A stretch of 64,000 nt of DNA from Promicromonospora soli. GTDB taxonomy: Bacteria > Actinomycetota > Actinomycetes > Actinomycetales > Cellulomonadaceae. Location of the stretch: contig NZ_BNAS01000011.1 of NCBI RefSeq assembly GCF_014653785.1, forward strand, positions 1 through 64,000, in the 5' to 3' direction. Below are positions 10,531 through 20,402 of the stretch, piece by piece. The notes beneath the pieces are model-generated. The model was not told the DNA's origin, ran no database searches, and worked only from the letters and a program-made list of their open reading frames with translations. Made by a program: the position numbers and the translations under genes. The number at the start of each line of letters is the position of its first letter. Within the stretch, counting starts at the first letter, position 1.

Positions 10531-12333
10531 TCAGTCGACGATCTCGCAGATGGCGGCGCCCGCCGTCACGCCCGCGCCCGGCTCGGCCGTCAGGGAGCGC
10601 ACGGTGCCCGCGCGGTGGGCCAGGATCGGCTGCTCCATCTTCATGGCCTCCAGCACGACGACGAGGTCCCCCTCGGCCACCTGTGCGCCGTCCTCGACCG
10701 CCACCTTGACGATGGTGCCCTGCATGGGGGAAGCCAGCGTGTTCCCCGTCGATCCTCCGGCCGTCTTGGCCCCGGCGCTGCGCCGGGCGGGGCGGCGGGC
10801 GGCGTTCGCGGTACGCGCACGACCGGCGGCCACACCGAGGCCTGCGGGCAGCACGACCTCCAGGCGGCGTCCGCCCACCTCGACCACCACCCGCTCGGCG
10901 GCGATCTCCTCCACCTCGGTCTCCGGGGCGGGCGCCGACGGGGCCAGGGTCTTCAGCGTCTCGGCGAACTCGGTCTCGATCCAGCGGGTGTGCACGCGGA
11001 ACGGGGAGCCGTCGGCCGGGACGAACGCGTCGGCGTCGAGCACCGCGCGGTGGAACGGGACAACGGTCGGGATGCCCTCGACCACGATCTCGCGCAGCGC
11101 GCGGCGGGCGCGCTCGACGGCCTGGGTGCGCGTGGCGCCCGTGACGATCAGCTTGGCGATCATGGAGTCGAAGGCGCCCGAGACGGAGTCGCCGGCGACG
11201 ACGCCCGTGTCGACGCGGACGCCCGGCCCCGACGGCCACACGATCGTGTTCAGGCGGCCCGGCGCGGGCAGGAAGCCCGCCGCCGCGTCCTCGCCGTTGA
11301 TGCGGAACTCGATGGAGTGCCCGCGCACCGCAGGAGAGTCGTAGCCGAGCGCCTCGCCCGCGGCGATGCGCAGCTGCTCGCGCACCAGGTCGATGCCCGT
11401 GACCTCCTCGGTCACCGGGTGCTCCACCTGGAGCCGGGTGTTCACCTCAAGGAACGAGATGGTGCCGTCGACACCCACCAGGAACTCGCACGTACCGGCG
11501 CCCACGTAGCCGGCCTCGCGCAGGATGGCCTCCGACGCCGCGTAGAGGGACTTCTCCTGCTCCGGCGTGAGGAACGGCGCGGGCGCCTCCTCGACCAGCT
11601 TCTGGTGGCGGCGCTGCAGCGAGCAGTCCCGGGTCGACACCACGACGACGTTGCCGTGGGTGTCCGCCAGGCACTGCGTCTCCACGTGACGGGGCTTGTC
11701 CAGGTAACGCTCCACGAAGCACTCCCCGCGGCCGAACGCCGCCGTCGCCTCGCGGACCGCCGAGTCGAACAGCTCGTCGATCTCCTCGAAGGTGCGCGCG
11801 ACCTTCAGGCCGCGGCCGCCGCCGCCGAACGCCGCCTTGATCGCGATGGGCAGGCCGTGCTTCTTCGCGAAGGCCTTCACCTCGCGGCCGTTCTTGACCG
11901 GGTTGGCGGTGCCCGGCACCAGGGGAGCGCCCGCGCGCTGCGCGATGTGCCGCGCGCTCACCTTGTCGCCCAGCGCCTCGATGGCCGACGGCGGCGGGCC
12001 GATCCAGGTGAGCCCCGCATCGATCACAGCCTGCGCGAACTCAGCGTTCTCCGACAGGAAGCCGTAGCCCGGGTGCACGGCGTCGGCACCGGAACGGCGG
12101 GCGACGTCGAGCAGCTTGGCCGGGTCCAGGTAGGTGTCCGCCGCGCGGGCGCCGCCGAGCGCAAAGGCCTCGTCGGCGATGCGGACGTGCATGGCCTCGC
12201 GATCCTGGTCGGCGTAGACGGCGACAGACGCCAGCCCCGCGTCGGCGCATCCACGGGCCACGCGGACGGCGATCTCGCCGCGGTTGGCGATGAGCACCTT
12301 CGAGATGGTTCGGGGCAGGCTGGAACTAGGCAC
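10531..12333 (-). CDS. Acyl-CoA carboxylase alpha subunit (biotin carboxylase plus biotin carrier domains)
   Basis: This subunit carboxylates its own biotin with ATP and bicarbonate, supplying carboxybiotin to the beta subunit for malonyl-CoA or methylmalonyl-CoA formation. Of the 600 residues, 10 to about 455 form the biotin carboxylase ([13 protein letters not shown] at the start, ATP-grasp region with [26 protein letters not shown]). A Pro/Ala-rich linker leads to the carrier domain, with the biotinylation site EAMKME centred on Lys565. The GTG start is the first in frame. The partner beta and epsilon subunits lie at 15.4-17.8 kb and the biotin ligase beside them. Confidence 0.95.
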   Translation of the reverse strand: MPSSSLPRTISKVLIANRGEIAVRVARGCADAGLASVAVYADQDREAMHVRIADEAFALGGARAADTYLDPAKLLDVARRSGADAVHPGYGFLSENAEFAQAVIDAGLTWIGPPPSAIEALGDKVSARHIAQRAGAPLVPGTANPVKNGREVKAFAKKHGLPIAIKAAFGGGGRGLKVARTFEEIDELFDSAVREATAAFGRGECFVERYLDKPRHVETQCLADTHGNVVVVSTRDCSLQRRHQKLVEEAPAPFLTPEQEKSLYAASEAILREAGYVGAGTCEFLVGVDGTISFLEVNTRLQVEHPVTEEVTGIDLVREQLRIAAGEALGYDSPAVRGHSIEFRINGEDAAAGFLPAPGRLNTIVWPSGPGVRVDTGVVAGDSVSGAFDSMIAKLIVTGATRTQAVERARRALREIVVEGIPTVVPFHRAVLDADAFVPADGSPFRVHTRWIETEFAETLKTLAPSAPAPETEVEEIAAERVVVEVGGRRLEVVLPAGLGVAAGRARTANAARRPARRSAGAKTAGGSTGNTLASPMQGTIVKVAVEDGAQVAEGDLVVVLEAMKMEQPILAHRAGTVRSLTAEPGAGVTAGAAICEIVD

Positions 12334-12593
12334 GGCTCACGGTAACCCGACCGTACGGGCCTAAGTACCGCCGCCGGACCCCCGGGAGAAAGTCTGGAGG
12401 TCAGACCAACCCCGGCGTGAGCCGTTTGGAGGGTTCAGACATGGCGTCCAGCCGGAGACGTCGGCTGCGGGTCGTCTGGTTGTGGGTATCCGGCAGAGCG
12501 CCGGACGGGCCCGGCTTGGACGAGTCGGAGTGACGTGGGTCACGTTGCGCGGATTCCGCGTTTGCTGTTTCGCCTGCCCGCATTCTCGTTACT

Positions 12594-13253
12594 GTGGCGC
12601 GCGTGCCACGACTGGTCCTCGCCTCACAGTCCCCCGCCCGACTCGAGACGCTGAAATCCGCCGGAGTCATCCCAGAAGTAGTGGTCTCCGGCGTGGACGA
12701 GGACAAGGTCCTCGCCGACGCCGCCGGCCGGTTCGGCGAGCTCGACCCCGCCGACGCCGTGCTCGTCCTGGCCCAGGCCAAGGCCGAGGAGGTGGCGGCC
12801 CGGCTGGAAGCGACGCAGGCCCCGACCGACGTCATCGTCGTCGGCTGCGACTCCATGCTCGAGATCGACGGCGCCATAGTGGGCAAGCCCGCCGACGCCG
12901 GGACCGCGCGCGAGCGCTGGCGCTCCATGCGCGGTGGCAAGGGCGTGCTGCACACGGGCCACTGGGTGGTGGACCTGCGCGACGACGCCTCCGGCGGCAC
13001 GGGCGGCACCATCGGGTCGACCAGCTCCACGACCGTCTGGTTCGCCAACATCGACGACGACGAGATCGACTCCTACATCGCCACCGACGAGCCGCTGCAC
13101 GTGGCCGGCGCATTCACGATCGACGGCCTCGGCGGCCCGTACGTCGAGCGGATCGAGGGCGACCACCACGGCGTCGTCGGCATCAGCCTCCCGCTGCTGC
13201 GCGAGCTGCTCGGGGAGCTGGGCGTGCCGTGGCGGGCGATCCGCACCCCCTGA
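12594..13253 (+). CDS. Maf family nucleotide pyrophosphatase
   Basis: Maf proteins hydrolyse non-canonical or pyrimidine nucleoside triphosphates to the monophosphate. The 219 residues have the N-terminal LASQSPARLETLKSAG phosphate-binding motif, the central VVGCDSMLE segment, GKP, and the late FTIDGLGGPYVERIEGD motif containing the catalytic acidic residue. There is a small Gly/Thr/Ser-rich insertion (DASGGTGGTIGSTSS). Two in-frame GTG starts, 12594 and 12603, are equally plausible. Maf lies between acyl-CoA carboxylase genes in many actinobacteria, as here, although it is on the opposite strand. Confidence 0.92.
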   Translation: MARVPRLVLASQSPARLETLKSAGVIPEVVVSGVDEDKVLADAAGRFGELDPADAVLVLAQAKAEEVAARLEATQAPTDVIVVGCDSMLEIDGAIVGKPADAGTARERWRSMRGGKGVLHTGHWVVDLRDDASGGTGGTIGSTSSTTVWFANIDDDEIDSYIATDEPLHVAGAFTIDGLGGPYVERIEGDHHGVVGISLPLLRELLGELGVPWRAIRTP

Positions 13254-13278
13254 CGCAAGTCGACTCGGGCCGATGGGG

Positions 13279-14976
13279 TCAGGCCAGGGCCTCCCGGAGG
13301 GTGTCCAGGCCCACGGAGCCCAGGTTGAGCGCGCGGGCGTGGAAGGCCTTGGCGTCGAACTCCTGGCCGGCGGGGACGGCCGCCTTGGCGGCGTCCCGCG
13401 TCTGCTCCCAGAGGCGCTGCCCCACCTTGTACGACGGCGCCTGCCCCGGCCAGCCGAGGTAGCGGTTGAACTCGAAGCGGATGAACGACTCGGGCATGTT
13501 CACGTTGGCCTTGAGGAACGGCCAGGCCTTCTCGGCGGTCCAGGTGCCGCCGCCCCACTGCTCGGGGGCGGGCATGCCGAGGTGCACGCCGATGTCGAAC
13601 ACGACACGGGCCGCGCGCAGGCGCTGCGCGTCGAGCATGCCGAGGCGGTCGCCCGGGTCCTCCATGTAGCCGAGCTCGGCCATGAGCCGCTCCGCGTACA
13701 GGGCCCAGCCCTCGCCGTGGCCGGACACCCAGCAGGCCAGCCGGCGCCAGCTGTTCAGCGTCTCGCGCGCGAACACGGCCTGGCCGCACTGCAGGTGGTG
13801 ACCCGGAACGCCTTCGTGGTAGACCGTCGTCTTCTCGCGCCAGGTGTTGAACTCCGTGACGCCCTGCGGCACGGCCCACCACATGCGGCCCGGCCGGGAC
13901 CAGTCGTCGCTCGGCGGGGTGTAGTAGATGCCGCCGGACTGGGTCGGCGCGATCATGCACTCCAGGTTCAGCACGGGCTCGGGCACGTCGAAGTGGGTGC
14001 CGTTCAGCGCGGTGATCGCGGCGTCGGAGGTCTCCTGCATCCAGGCCTTGAGGGCGGGGGTGCCGAGGAGCTTTCGCGCGGGGTCGGCGTCGAGCGCCGC
14101 CACCGCCTCTTCGACCGTGGCGCCCGGGCCGGCGATCGTCGCGGCGACCGACTCCTGCTCGGCGACGATTCGGGCGAGCTCCTCCAGGCCCCACTGGTAG
14201 GTCTCCTCGAGGTCCACCTTCGCGCCCAGGAAGTACCGCGACCAGAGGGCGTAGCGCTCGCGGCCCACGGCGTCGTTCTCGGGCGCCTGCGGTGCGAGGT
14301 CGCGCTCCAGGAAGTCGGCGAGCTTCGCGTAGGCTGCGCGCCCCGCAGCGGCGCCGTGCTCCAGCTCCTTGCGGACGAGGCTGCACGCAGCCGACTCGTC
14401 CAGCACGTCGTCGACCGCCTGGCCGCGCGTGAACGACACGAAGAAGGAGTCGGGGGCGGCCAGCTCGCGGGCCTGGGCGACGCACTCGCGCACCTGCCGG
14501 ATCGCCGCGACGTTCCCCTGCGCGGCCGCCTCGGTGAGGGACTCGATGTACCCGTCGACGGCGCCGGGCAGCCCGTTCAGGCGGGAGGCGATGTTCTCCC
14601 AGGCCTCGACCGAGTCGGTGGCCATGATGTCGAAGACGTCGCGGAGCTGCTGCACCGGGGACTCGATGTTGTTGAGGTTGCGCAGGTTCTCGCCGGCGTC
14701 GTGCAGCTCCAGGTCGAGCCCGATCCGCTCGCGCATCGCGGACAGCGTGACGCGGTCGACGTCGTCCGCGGGCTCCAGGCCGTCGAGCTTCGCCAGGACC
14801 TCCCGGCCGGCCTGGGCCACCTCGCCGTGGCGGGCCGGCGACAGGTCGCCGATCTCGTGATCGTGCCCGGGCAGCCCCATGGCCGTCGCGGACAGCGGAA
14901 CGAGCTCTGTGAGGCGCGTGACGTAGTCGTCGGCTACGGCGTCGATCGCCGTCGGGGTACGTGTAGGGCTGACCAT
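13279..14976 (-). CDS. DUF885 family putative metallo-hydrolase
   Basis: The 565-residue protein belongs to the DUF885 family, gluzincin-like in character. HEGVPGHH at residues 387-394 supplies candidate zinc ligands, and GHGEGWALYAERL about 25 residues later carries the downstream acidic ligand. The C-terminal segment with FEFNRYLGWPGQA is also characteristic. No signal peptide is seen, so it is probably cytosolic. A peptidase-like activity is expected from the motif but has not been assigned to a defined substrate. The ATG at 14976 begins MVSPTRTPTAIDAVAD. It is convergent with maf. Confidence 0.88.
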   Translation of the reverse strand: MVSPTRTPTAIDAVADDYVTRLTELVPLSATAMGLPGHDHEIGDLSPARHGEVAQAGREVLAKLDGLEPADDVDRVTLSAMRERIGLDLELHDAGENLRNLNNIESPVQQLRDVFDIMATDSVEAWENIASRLNGLPGAVDGYIESLTEAAAQGNVAAIRQVRECVAQARELAAPDSFFVSFTRGQAVDDVLDESAACSLVRKELEHGAAAGRAAYAKLADFLERDLAPQAPENDAVGRERYALWSRYFLGAKVDLEETYQWGLEELARIVAEQESVAATIAGPGATVEEAVAALDADPARKLLGTPALKAWMQETSDAAITALNGTHFDVPEPVLNLECMIAPTQSGGIYYTPPSDDWSRPGRMWWAVPQGVTEFNTWREKTTVYHEGVPGHHLQCGQAVFARETLNSWRRLACWVSGHGEGWALYAERLMAELGYMEDPGDRLGMLDAQRLRAARVVFDIGVHLGMPAPEQWGGGTWTAEKAWPFLKANVNMPESFIRFEFNRYLGWPGQAPSYKVGQRLWEQTRDAAKAAVPAGQEFDAKAFHARALNLGSVGLDTLREALA

Positions 14977-15123
14977 GAGGCGGAGCCTACTTCGCGAGCA
15001 CCCACGGAGGCGGAGGCTTTTCCGGCAGGTCCGCGCGCTGCCGAGGGCCGACGGCGGTGGCCTGCGTCCGTATCGTAGGGTGTCCTGCGGCGAGCGAGCG
15101 CTCGTCCACAGGGGAGGCCAGCC

Positions 15124-15423
15124 GTGGCAGCACCGTCTGATCAGGACACCCCGCCGACCCGTACCGAGCTGCGGTGGAGCATCGTGTTCGCGCCGATCAT
15201 TCTTGCGGGGATGGCCGGCTTGGCGATCATCGTCGTTCTGGCGATAGCCGCGGCCAGCGGCCCGTTCGACACGGTCGGCATCGCGCGCCCGTCGCCCCTC
15301 TGGGCGCTCGTCGTCGCGGTCGCCCTCGGCGAGTTGTACATGTTCGGAGGCCTTCGCCAGCAGCTTGCGACCTTCTCGCGCGCGCGGCGGCTCGGCGTCC
15401 GGGACGACCGCCGGACACGCTGA
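15124..15423 (+). CDS. Small two-helix membrane protein, unknown function
   Basis: The 99-residue protein starts at a GTG with a GGGGAGG site 7-8 nt upstream. It has a polar N-terminus, hydrophobic helices at about 19-44 and 57-76, and a basic C-terminal tail rich in Arg. The positive tail and short loops predict both ends in the cytoplasm. I recognise no family. It lies between the DUF885 gene and the convergent epsilon-subunit gene, 7 nt from the latter's stop. Confidence 0.72.
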   Translation: MAAPSDQDTPPTRTELRWSIVFAPIILAGMAGLAIIVVLAIAAASGPFDTVGIARPSPLWALVVAVALGELYMFGGLRQQLATFSRARRLGVRDDRRTR

Positions 15424-15430
15424 CACAAGA

Positions 15431-15670
15431 TTACGACCGCAGGCTCCAGCGCCACGCGTCGGCGTTGTGCCGTCCGGAGCGTCCGCCGAAGTTCTTGGCC
15501 GTCGCGGCCCCGTTCCCGCGCAGCACCCGGGAGTGGTTGATCCACTCGTCGAGCGGGGCGGCGTCGTCGGGCTCCGGGCCGGCGGCCGCCACCGCGGCGA
15601 GGCCGGCGACCAGGGCGGCCACCTCGACGTCGTCCGGCTCGCCGCGAACCACGCGTACCTGGGGGCTCAC
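15431..15670 (-). CDS. Acyl-CoA carboxylase epsilon subunit
   Basis: The 79-residue protein matches the small epsilon subunit that stabilises actinobacterial acyl-CoA carboxylases. It begins VSPQVRVVRGEPDDVEVAAL and ends with an ADAWRWSLRS tail, both typical. The GTG start overlaps the upstream stop as GTGA, implying translational coupling with the unknown gene at 15667-16191. It is the third gene of the accD operon. An upstream in-frame start at 15727 would add 19 Arg-rich residues and overlap the neighbouring gene, so I rejected it. Confidence 0.88.
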   Translation of the reverse strand: MSPQVRVVRGEPDDVEVAALVAGLAAVAAAGPEPDDAAPLDEWINHSRVLRGNGAATAKNFGGRSGRHNADAWRWSLRS

Positions 15671-16191
15671 TCGTCGTCCTCCTCGTAGAAGCCGAAGCCG
15701 GGCGCCTCGCCGCGCGAGGCCGCCCACTCGGCGATGTCGTAGCCGCCCTCGGTGAGCTGCGTCGCCACGGACTCGCCGGCGGCGTCGAGCAGGTCGATCA
15801 CGCCGTCCAGGGACGCGTCCCCGCCCCGCGTGCCGACGACGAAGCCGAGGTAGAACGACTCACCGTCCTCCGGGACGTCGGACTCGACGATCTCCTCGGC
15901 CTCGCCCTCGCTCTCCGGCTCCCACACGGACGACGTCAGGTCCGGGTGCATGCCCAGCGAGCCGTGCAGCGCGTCGAACAGTGCGGCATTCAGGTGCCCC
16001 ACCTTCGACTCGAGGGCCAGGACCCGTGGGTCCTCGTCCGCCTCCGCGGCACCGAACTCGGCGCGAACGCCCACGGCCGTCCCCACGTAGTCGTGCAGTG
16101 CAGCCGCCAGTGCGTCGACGGCGCGGTGCATCGGCTCCGCGTCGACGCGGCCCATCGGCGCAGGGCCGTGGGTGGCGTCCTCGTGGCTCAT
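15667..16191 (-). CDS. Conserved hypothetical protein coupled to acyl-CoA carboxylase genes
   Basis: I do not recognise this 174-residue acidic protein. It begins MSHEDATHGPAPMGRVDAEP, has a helix-rich middle (HRAVDALAAALHDYVGTAVG) and ends in an acidic GFGFYEEDDE tail. No signal, helix of membrane length or metal motif is seen. The ATG at 16191 is chosen because GGAGG lies about 6 nt upstream. It stands between accD (55 nt upstream) and the epsilon subunit (4-nt GTGA overlap), so it is co-expressed with the carboxylase. A role as an accessory or regulator of the complex is possible, but this rests on position alone. Confidence 0.75.
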   Translation of the reverse strand: MSHEDATHGPAPMGRVDAEPMHRAVDALAAALHDYVGTAVGVRAEFGAAEADEDPRVLALESKVGHLNAALFDALHGSLGMHPDLTSSVWEPESEGEAEEIVESDVPEDGESFYLGFVVGTRGGDASLDGVIDLLDAAGESVATQLTEGGYDIAEWAASRGEAPGFGFYEEDDE

Positions 16192-16246
16192 CTGGTTCCT
16201 CCGGATCTCGACCCATTCGACAGGTTCAGCGCGATCACTACGCTGG

Positions 16247-17845
16247 TCAGAGCGGGATGTTGCCGTGCTTCTTCGGAGGAAGCGTAGATCGCTTGGTGCG
16301 CAGCGCGCGAAGCGCACGCACGACTTGCACGCGTGTCTCGGACGGGCGGATGACAGCGTCGACATAGCCCCGCTCGGCGGCGTCCCACGGGTTCACGATG
16401 GCGTCCTCGTACTCGGCGGTCAGCCGGGCCCGCTCGGCCTCGACGTCGCCGCCCGCCTCCTGGACCGTGCGCAGCGCGCTGCGCTGCAGGATGTTCACGG
16501 CACCGCTCGCGCCCATGACGGCGATCTGGGCGGTCGGCCACGCGAGGTTGACGTCGGCGCCGAGCTGCTTGGAGCCCATCACGATGTACGCGCCGCCGTA
16601 CGCCTTGCGGGTGATGACCGTGATGAGCGGCACCGTGGCCTCGGCGTACGCGTAGATCAGCTTGGCGCCCCGCCGGATGATGCCCTGGTGCTCCTGCCCG
16701 ACGCCGGGGAGGAAGCCCGGCACGTCCACGAACGTCAGCACCGGGATGTTGAACGCGTCGCAGGTCCGCACGAACCGCGCGGCCTTCTCGGCGGCATCGA
16801 TGTCGAGCGTGCCCGCCATGGACTGCGGCTGGTTGGCGACGATGCCGACCGACTGGCCCTCCACGTGGCCGAACCCGATCAGCACGTTGGTCGCGAACAT
16901 CGGCTGGACCTCGAGGAACGACTCCGGGTCCAGTACCGCCTCGATGGCATTCCGCATGTCGTAGGGCTGGTTGTCGCTGTCGGGGATCAGCGTGTCGAGG
17001 GCCTCGTCCTCGGCCGTGACCTCGAGCACCGTCTCGTCCTCCGGCGGGAACGCCGGCGCGTCCGAGAGGTTGTTCTGGGGCAGGTAGCTCACCAGGTGGC
17101 GCACGTAGTCGAGCGCGTCGTCCTCGTCGCTCCCCATGTAGTGCGCCACGCCCGACTTCGAGTTGTGCGTGCGGGCGCCGCCCAGGGTCTCGAAGTCGAC
17201 GTCCTCGCCCGTCACGGTGCGGATCACGTCCGGGCCGGTGATGAACATGTTGGACGTCTGGTCGGCCATCACGATGAAGTCGGTCAGGGCGGGGGAGTAC
17301 ACCGCACCGCCCGCGCTCGGGCCGAGGATCAGGGAGATCTGCGGGATCACGCCCGACGCCGCCACGTTGCGCCGGAACATCTCCGCGAACTGGGTCAGGG
17401 CCGCGACACCCTCCTGGATGCGGGCGCCGCCGCCGTCGCTGATGCCGATGAGCGGCACGCCCGTGCGGAGCGCGAGGTCCTGCACCTTGGTGATCTTCTG
17501 GCCGTGCACCTCGCCGAGGCTGCCGCCGAACACGGTGAAGTCCTGCGAGTAGACGCACACCTGGCGGCCGTCGATGGTGCCGTAGCCGGTGACCACGCCG
17601 TCGCCCGCTATCCGCTTCTTCTCCAGGCCGAAGTTCCGGCTGCGGTGCTTGGCCAGCGCGTCCAGCTCGGTGAAGCTGCCCTCGTCCAGGAGCGCGTCGA
17701 TGCGCTCGCGGGCGGTCTTCTTGCCCCGCTTGTGCTGCTTCTCCTTGGCCGTCTCTTCCGGGGAGTCGATGGCGGCGGCCCTGCGGGCGTCGAGGTCGTC
17801 GAGCTTGGCGCGCGTACCGGCGAGGGTGGTGATGGCGTCGTTCAC
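16247..17845 (-). CDS. Acyl-CoA carboxylase beta subunit (carboxyltransferase)
   Basis: AccD transfers CO2 from carboxybiotin to acetyl-CoA or propionyl-CoA. The 532 residues match the fused AccDA-type carboxyltransferase: [14 protein letters not shown] and [17 protein letters not shown] form the N-terminal oxyanion region, [23 protein letters not shown] and [10 protein letters not shown] the C-terminal one, and [21 protein letters not shown] the end. The GTG at 17845 begins [10 protein letters not shown]. Residues controlling acetyl versus propionyl specificity were not resolved. birA lies divergently 119 nt away, placing biotin attachment beside its substrate genes. Confidence 0.95.
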   Translation of the reverse strand: MNDAITTLAGTRAKLDDLDARRAAAIDSPEETAKEKQHKRGKKTARERIDALLDEGSFTELDALAKHRSRNFGLEKKRIAGDGVVTGYGTIDGRQVCVYSQDFTVFGGSLGEVHGQKITKVQDLALRTGVPLIGISDGGGARIQEGVAALTQFAEMFRRNVAASGVIPQISLILGPSAGGAVYSPALTDFIVMADQTSNMFITGPDVIRTVTGEDVDFETLGGARTHNSKSGVAHYMGSDEDDALDYVRHLVSYLPQNNLSDAPAFPPEDETVLEVTAEDEALDTLIPDSDNQPYDMRNAIEAVLDPESFLEVQPMFATNVLIGFGHVEGQSVGIVANQPQSMAGTLDIDAAEKAARFVRTCDAFNIPVLTFVDVPGFLPGVGQEHQGIIRRGAKLIYAYAEATVPLITVITRKAYGGAYIVMGSKQLGADVNLAWPTAQIAVMGASGAVNILQRSALRTVQEAGGDVEAERARLTAEYEDAIVNPWDAAERGYVDAVIRPSETRVQVVRALRALRTKRSTLPPKKHGNIPL

Positions 17846-17964
17846 AGTCCGAGCGTAGTTGTCGGATGCCTCCGCCTCGATGCCGGAGCGTCCAGCGGGT
17901 CGCGCCGCTGCCTTGTGGGGTTCCTCCAAGAGCACGTGCCCGCCCGAGGGGAGAGGATGACACT

Positions 17965-18822
17965 GTGCACCATTCCCTCCACCTGGACAGGCTGACCGTC
18001 CCCGGGTTCGCCCGGGTCGAGGTGGTCGAGACCTCGCCCTCCACCAATTCCGAGCTCGTCGCGGCGGTCCGGTCACATCCGGACGCCTGGCCGGCGCCGT
18101 CGGCCCTGATCGCGGAGCACCAGACCGCCGGAAAGGGCCGGGCCGGGCGGTCCTGGGAGATGCCGCCCCGCGCCGGGCTCACCGTGTCCGTTCTGCTGCG
18201 CCCCCGGGTCCCGGCCGGGACGCTGGGCTGGCTCCCGCTCCTGGCGGGGCTCGCCGTGGTGCGCACCGTCTCGGACGACGGCATCACCGCCGCGGTGAAG
18301 TGGCCCAACGACGTGCTGCTGCCCGCCGACGACACCGTCGCCGGGCTGGGTCTCTACCGCAAGGTCGCGGGGATCCTCACCGAGGTGGTTCCGGAGGCGC
18401 CGGCCGCCGGCCCCGACGCGCCAGGCGCCGGCGGCGAGGCGCCCGCCGTCGTGCTCGGGATCGGGCTCAACGTGTCGCAGACCGCGGAGGAGCTACCAGT
18501 GCCGACGGCGACGTCGCTGGCGCTCGCGGGATATCCGCGGCCTGACCGGACGGACGTGCTGGTGCGGTTGCTGGGCGAGGTGCACGCCGTCGTGCGGCGT
18601 TGGGAGGAGCACGGCGGCGACGTCGTGGCGGCCGGCCTGCTGGACGAGTACACGGCGGTGTCCGCGACGCTCGGGACCCGCGTGCGGGCCGAGCTCGCCG
18701 GGGACGCCGGCGTGCTCGAGGGCGAGGCCGTGCGACTGGACGAGTCCGGGGCGCTGGTGGTCCGCACGGCCTGGGGCGAGGAGCGTGCGGTGACCGCCGG
18801 CGACGTCTGGCACCTCCGGTAG
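17965..18822 (+). CDS. birA: Biotin--[acetyl-CoA-carboxylase] ligase
   Basis: BirA activates biotin with ATP and attaches it to the carrier-domain lysine (Lys565 of the alpha subunit at 10.5-12.3 kb). The 285-residue protein has GKGRAGRSW (56-64), KWPNDVL (112-118, biotin contact) and KVAGIL (133-138, catalytic region). It has no N-terminal helix-turn-helix, so it is a monofunctional group I ligase and not a repressor. A Pro/Gly/Ala-rich insertion follows KVAGILTE. The GTG start follows GAGAGG by about 8 nt. Confidence 0.93.
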   Translation: MHHSLHLDRLTVPGFARVEVVETSPSTNSELVAAVRSHPDAWPAPSALIAEHQTAGKGRAGRSWEMPPRAGLTVSVLLRPRVPAGTLGWLPLLAGLAVVRTVSDDGITAAVKWPNDVLLPADDTVAGLGLYRKVAGILTEVVPEAPAAGPDAPGAGGEAPAVVLGIGLNVSQTAEELPVPTATSLALAGYPRPDRTDVLVRLLGEVHAVVRRWEEHGGDVVAAGLLDEYTAVSATLGTRVRAELAGDAGVLEGEAVRLDESGALVVRTAWGEERAVTAGDVWHLR

Positions 18823-18948
18823 CGCGGGGGTGAACTGAGGGGCCAGGCTGGGTGAACTCGGCGGCAGACTCTGCCGCGCGGCACCTGACCTGCGGTAATC
18901 TCCGCCGCAAGCGACGACGGGCAAGTGCGGGGCGACGGGGAGATGCCG

Positions 18949-19245
18949 ATGGAGGCAGGTCGAGCCATGGTCGGGGTGGCCAAGGGAATCGTGTGTGCGG
19001 TGGCCATGATCGCCGTGTATCTGATCAGTACGGTCCGGCTGGACCGGGGCATCGTGCAGACAGAGGGCACTCCGGCGGCGGGCCTGATCGCCGCGGGGAT
19101 CGCCTGGCTCCTGGTCGTCTGGGTCCTGCTCTACCGCGACGACGGCGTGCGCGGCGTGCGGCTGGGCCTGTGGAACGTCGTCACCGTGGTCGGGATGCTG
19201 CTCGTGCTCATGGGGATCCCGCTCTCGCTGACCTTCTGGAGCTGA
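18949..19245 (+). CDS. Small three-helix membrane protein, unknown function
   Basis: The 98-residue protein has membrane segments at about 10-28, 43-62 and 73-95 and an RDDGVRGVRLG loop after the second. The ATG at 18949 is preferred because GGGGAG lies 6 nt upstream; starts at 18925, 18943 and 18967 are also in frame. No family is recognised. It stands alone between birA and the cyclase gene, on the same strand as both. Confidence 0.65.
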   Translation: MEAGRAMVGVAKGIVCAVAMIAVYLISTVRLDRGIVQTEGTPAAGLIAAGIAWLLVVWVLLYRDDGVRGVRLGLWNVVTVVGMLLVLMGIPLSLTFWS

Positions 19246-19310
19246 CCCCACGCAGGTTCGTCCCGCGTATGCATGCCGTTGCATGAGGTGCACCCGCATA
19301 CAGTGGTGAT

Positions 19311-20378
19311 GTGCTCCACAATTCCGAAACCTCCCACACCCACCACGACGCACCGGGTGCCGACACCGCGGCTCGCCTCGACGAGACGCTGCTGGGTGGC
19401 GAGCGCCGGTACACGCTGTCGCAGGTGGTGGAGCTCACGGGGCTCGACCGGCAGTTCGTGACGCGCTACTGGCGCTGGATCGGCCTGCCCGTCACGCACC
19501 CGACGGAGACCTGGTTCACCGACGCCGACGTCGAGGCGCTCAAGGACGCGGCCGGGCTCTTCGAAGAGGAGCAGATGGACGAGCGCGCCCAGATGACCTT
19601 CATCCGGTCCGTCGGCCACACCGCCGACCGGCTGGCGCTGTGGCAGGTCGAGGCGCTGGTGGAGCATCTCGCGCGGCGCTATGAGCTGGACGAGACCTCG
19701 GCCCGCCTGCTCGCCCTGGACCGGCTCCCGGAGATGACGGAGATGCTGCAGGGGCAGCTCGAGCACGCGTGGCGGCGCCAGCTCGCGGCGCTCACCGGGC
19801 GCATGGCCATCGAGTTCGCGGGTGCGCACTCGGACGACCGCAGCGACAGCCACCAGCTGCCCCTCCTGCGGGCCGTCGGCTTCGCGGACATCGTGTCGTT
19901 CACGAAACGCACGGCGGGCCTCGGTTCGGAGGAGCTGGCGGAGTTCGTGCAGCGGTTCGAGGCCGGCGCGCGCGACGTCATCGTCAACGCGGGCGGCCGC
20001 GTGGTGAAGACCATCGGCGACGCCGTCCTGTTCGTGACCGACGACATCTCCACCGGTGCCGAGGTGGCCCTGGGCCTCGCGGAGACCTCCGGCGCCGCGC
20101 TCGGGACCGCCGCCCCGGGGGATCCCGAGATCCCGGTGCGCGTCGGGCTCGTCTGGGGACGGGTGTTGTCCCGGTTCGGCGACATCTTCGGCCCGACCGT
20201 CAACCTGGCCTCGCGCCTCACCGAGCAGGCCGACCCCTCGACCGTCCTGGTCGACAAGGACACCGCGGCGCTGCTCGCCACGAGCTCGGGCTTCGCGCTC
20301 ACCGCGCAGGCCGTGCGGGACGTACCGGGCATCGGCCCGCTGGCCCCGGTCCGCCTCCAGCGCGCCTACCGAGGCTGA
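19311..20378 (+). CDS. Class III adenylate/guanylate cyclase with N-terminal HTH-like regulatory region
   Basis: The enzyme makes a cyclic nucleotide, probably cAMP. The 355 residues divide in two. Residues 1-165 resemble the N-terminal regulatory region of mycobacterial Rv1264-type cyclases and include a MerR-like helix-turn-helix stretch (RRYTLSQVVELTGLDRQFV). Residues 185-355 form the catalytic domain: FADIVSFT (191-198, metal Asp), KTIGDAVLF (233-241, second metal Asp) and GPTVNLASRL (294-303, transition-state Asn and Arg). All catalytic positions are present. No membrane helix is seen, so it is soluble. Start at GTG 19311. Confidence 0.9.
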   Translation: MLHNSETSHTHHDAPGADTAARLDETLLGGERRYTLSQVVELTGLDRQFVTRYWRWIGLPVTHPTETWFTDADVEALKDAAGLFEEEQMDERAQMTFIRSVGHTADRLALWQVEALVEHLARRYELDETSARLLALDRLPEMTEMLQGQLEHAWRRQLAALTGRMAIEFAGAHSDDRSDSHQLPLLRAVGFADIVSFTKRTAGLGSEELAEFVQRFEAGARDVIVNAGGRVVKTIGDAVLFVTDDISTGAEVALGLAETSGAALGTAAPGDPEIPVRVGLVWGRVLSRFGDIFGPTVNLASRLTEQADPSTVLVDKDTAALLATSSGFALTAQAVRDVPGIGPLAPVRLQRAYRG

Positions 20379-20402
20379 CCTACCGCGGCTGACCCAGAGC
20401 GG

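Noticed and set aside
16172-17995. Long open frame on the plus strand opposite accD
   Set aside because: It is an antisense shadow of a strongly conserved carboxyltransferase gene; its translation is Arg/Asp/Val-rich without recognisable domains, as expected from GC-rich third positions.
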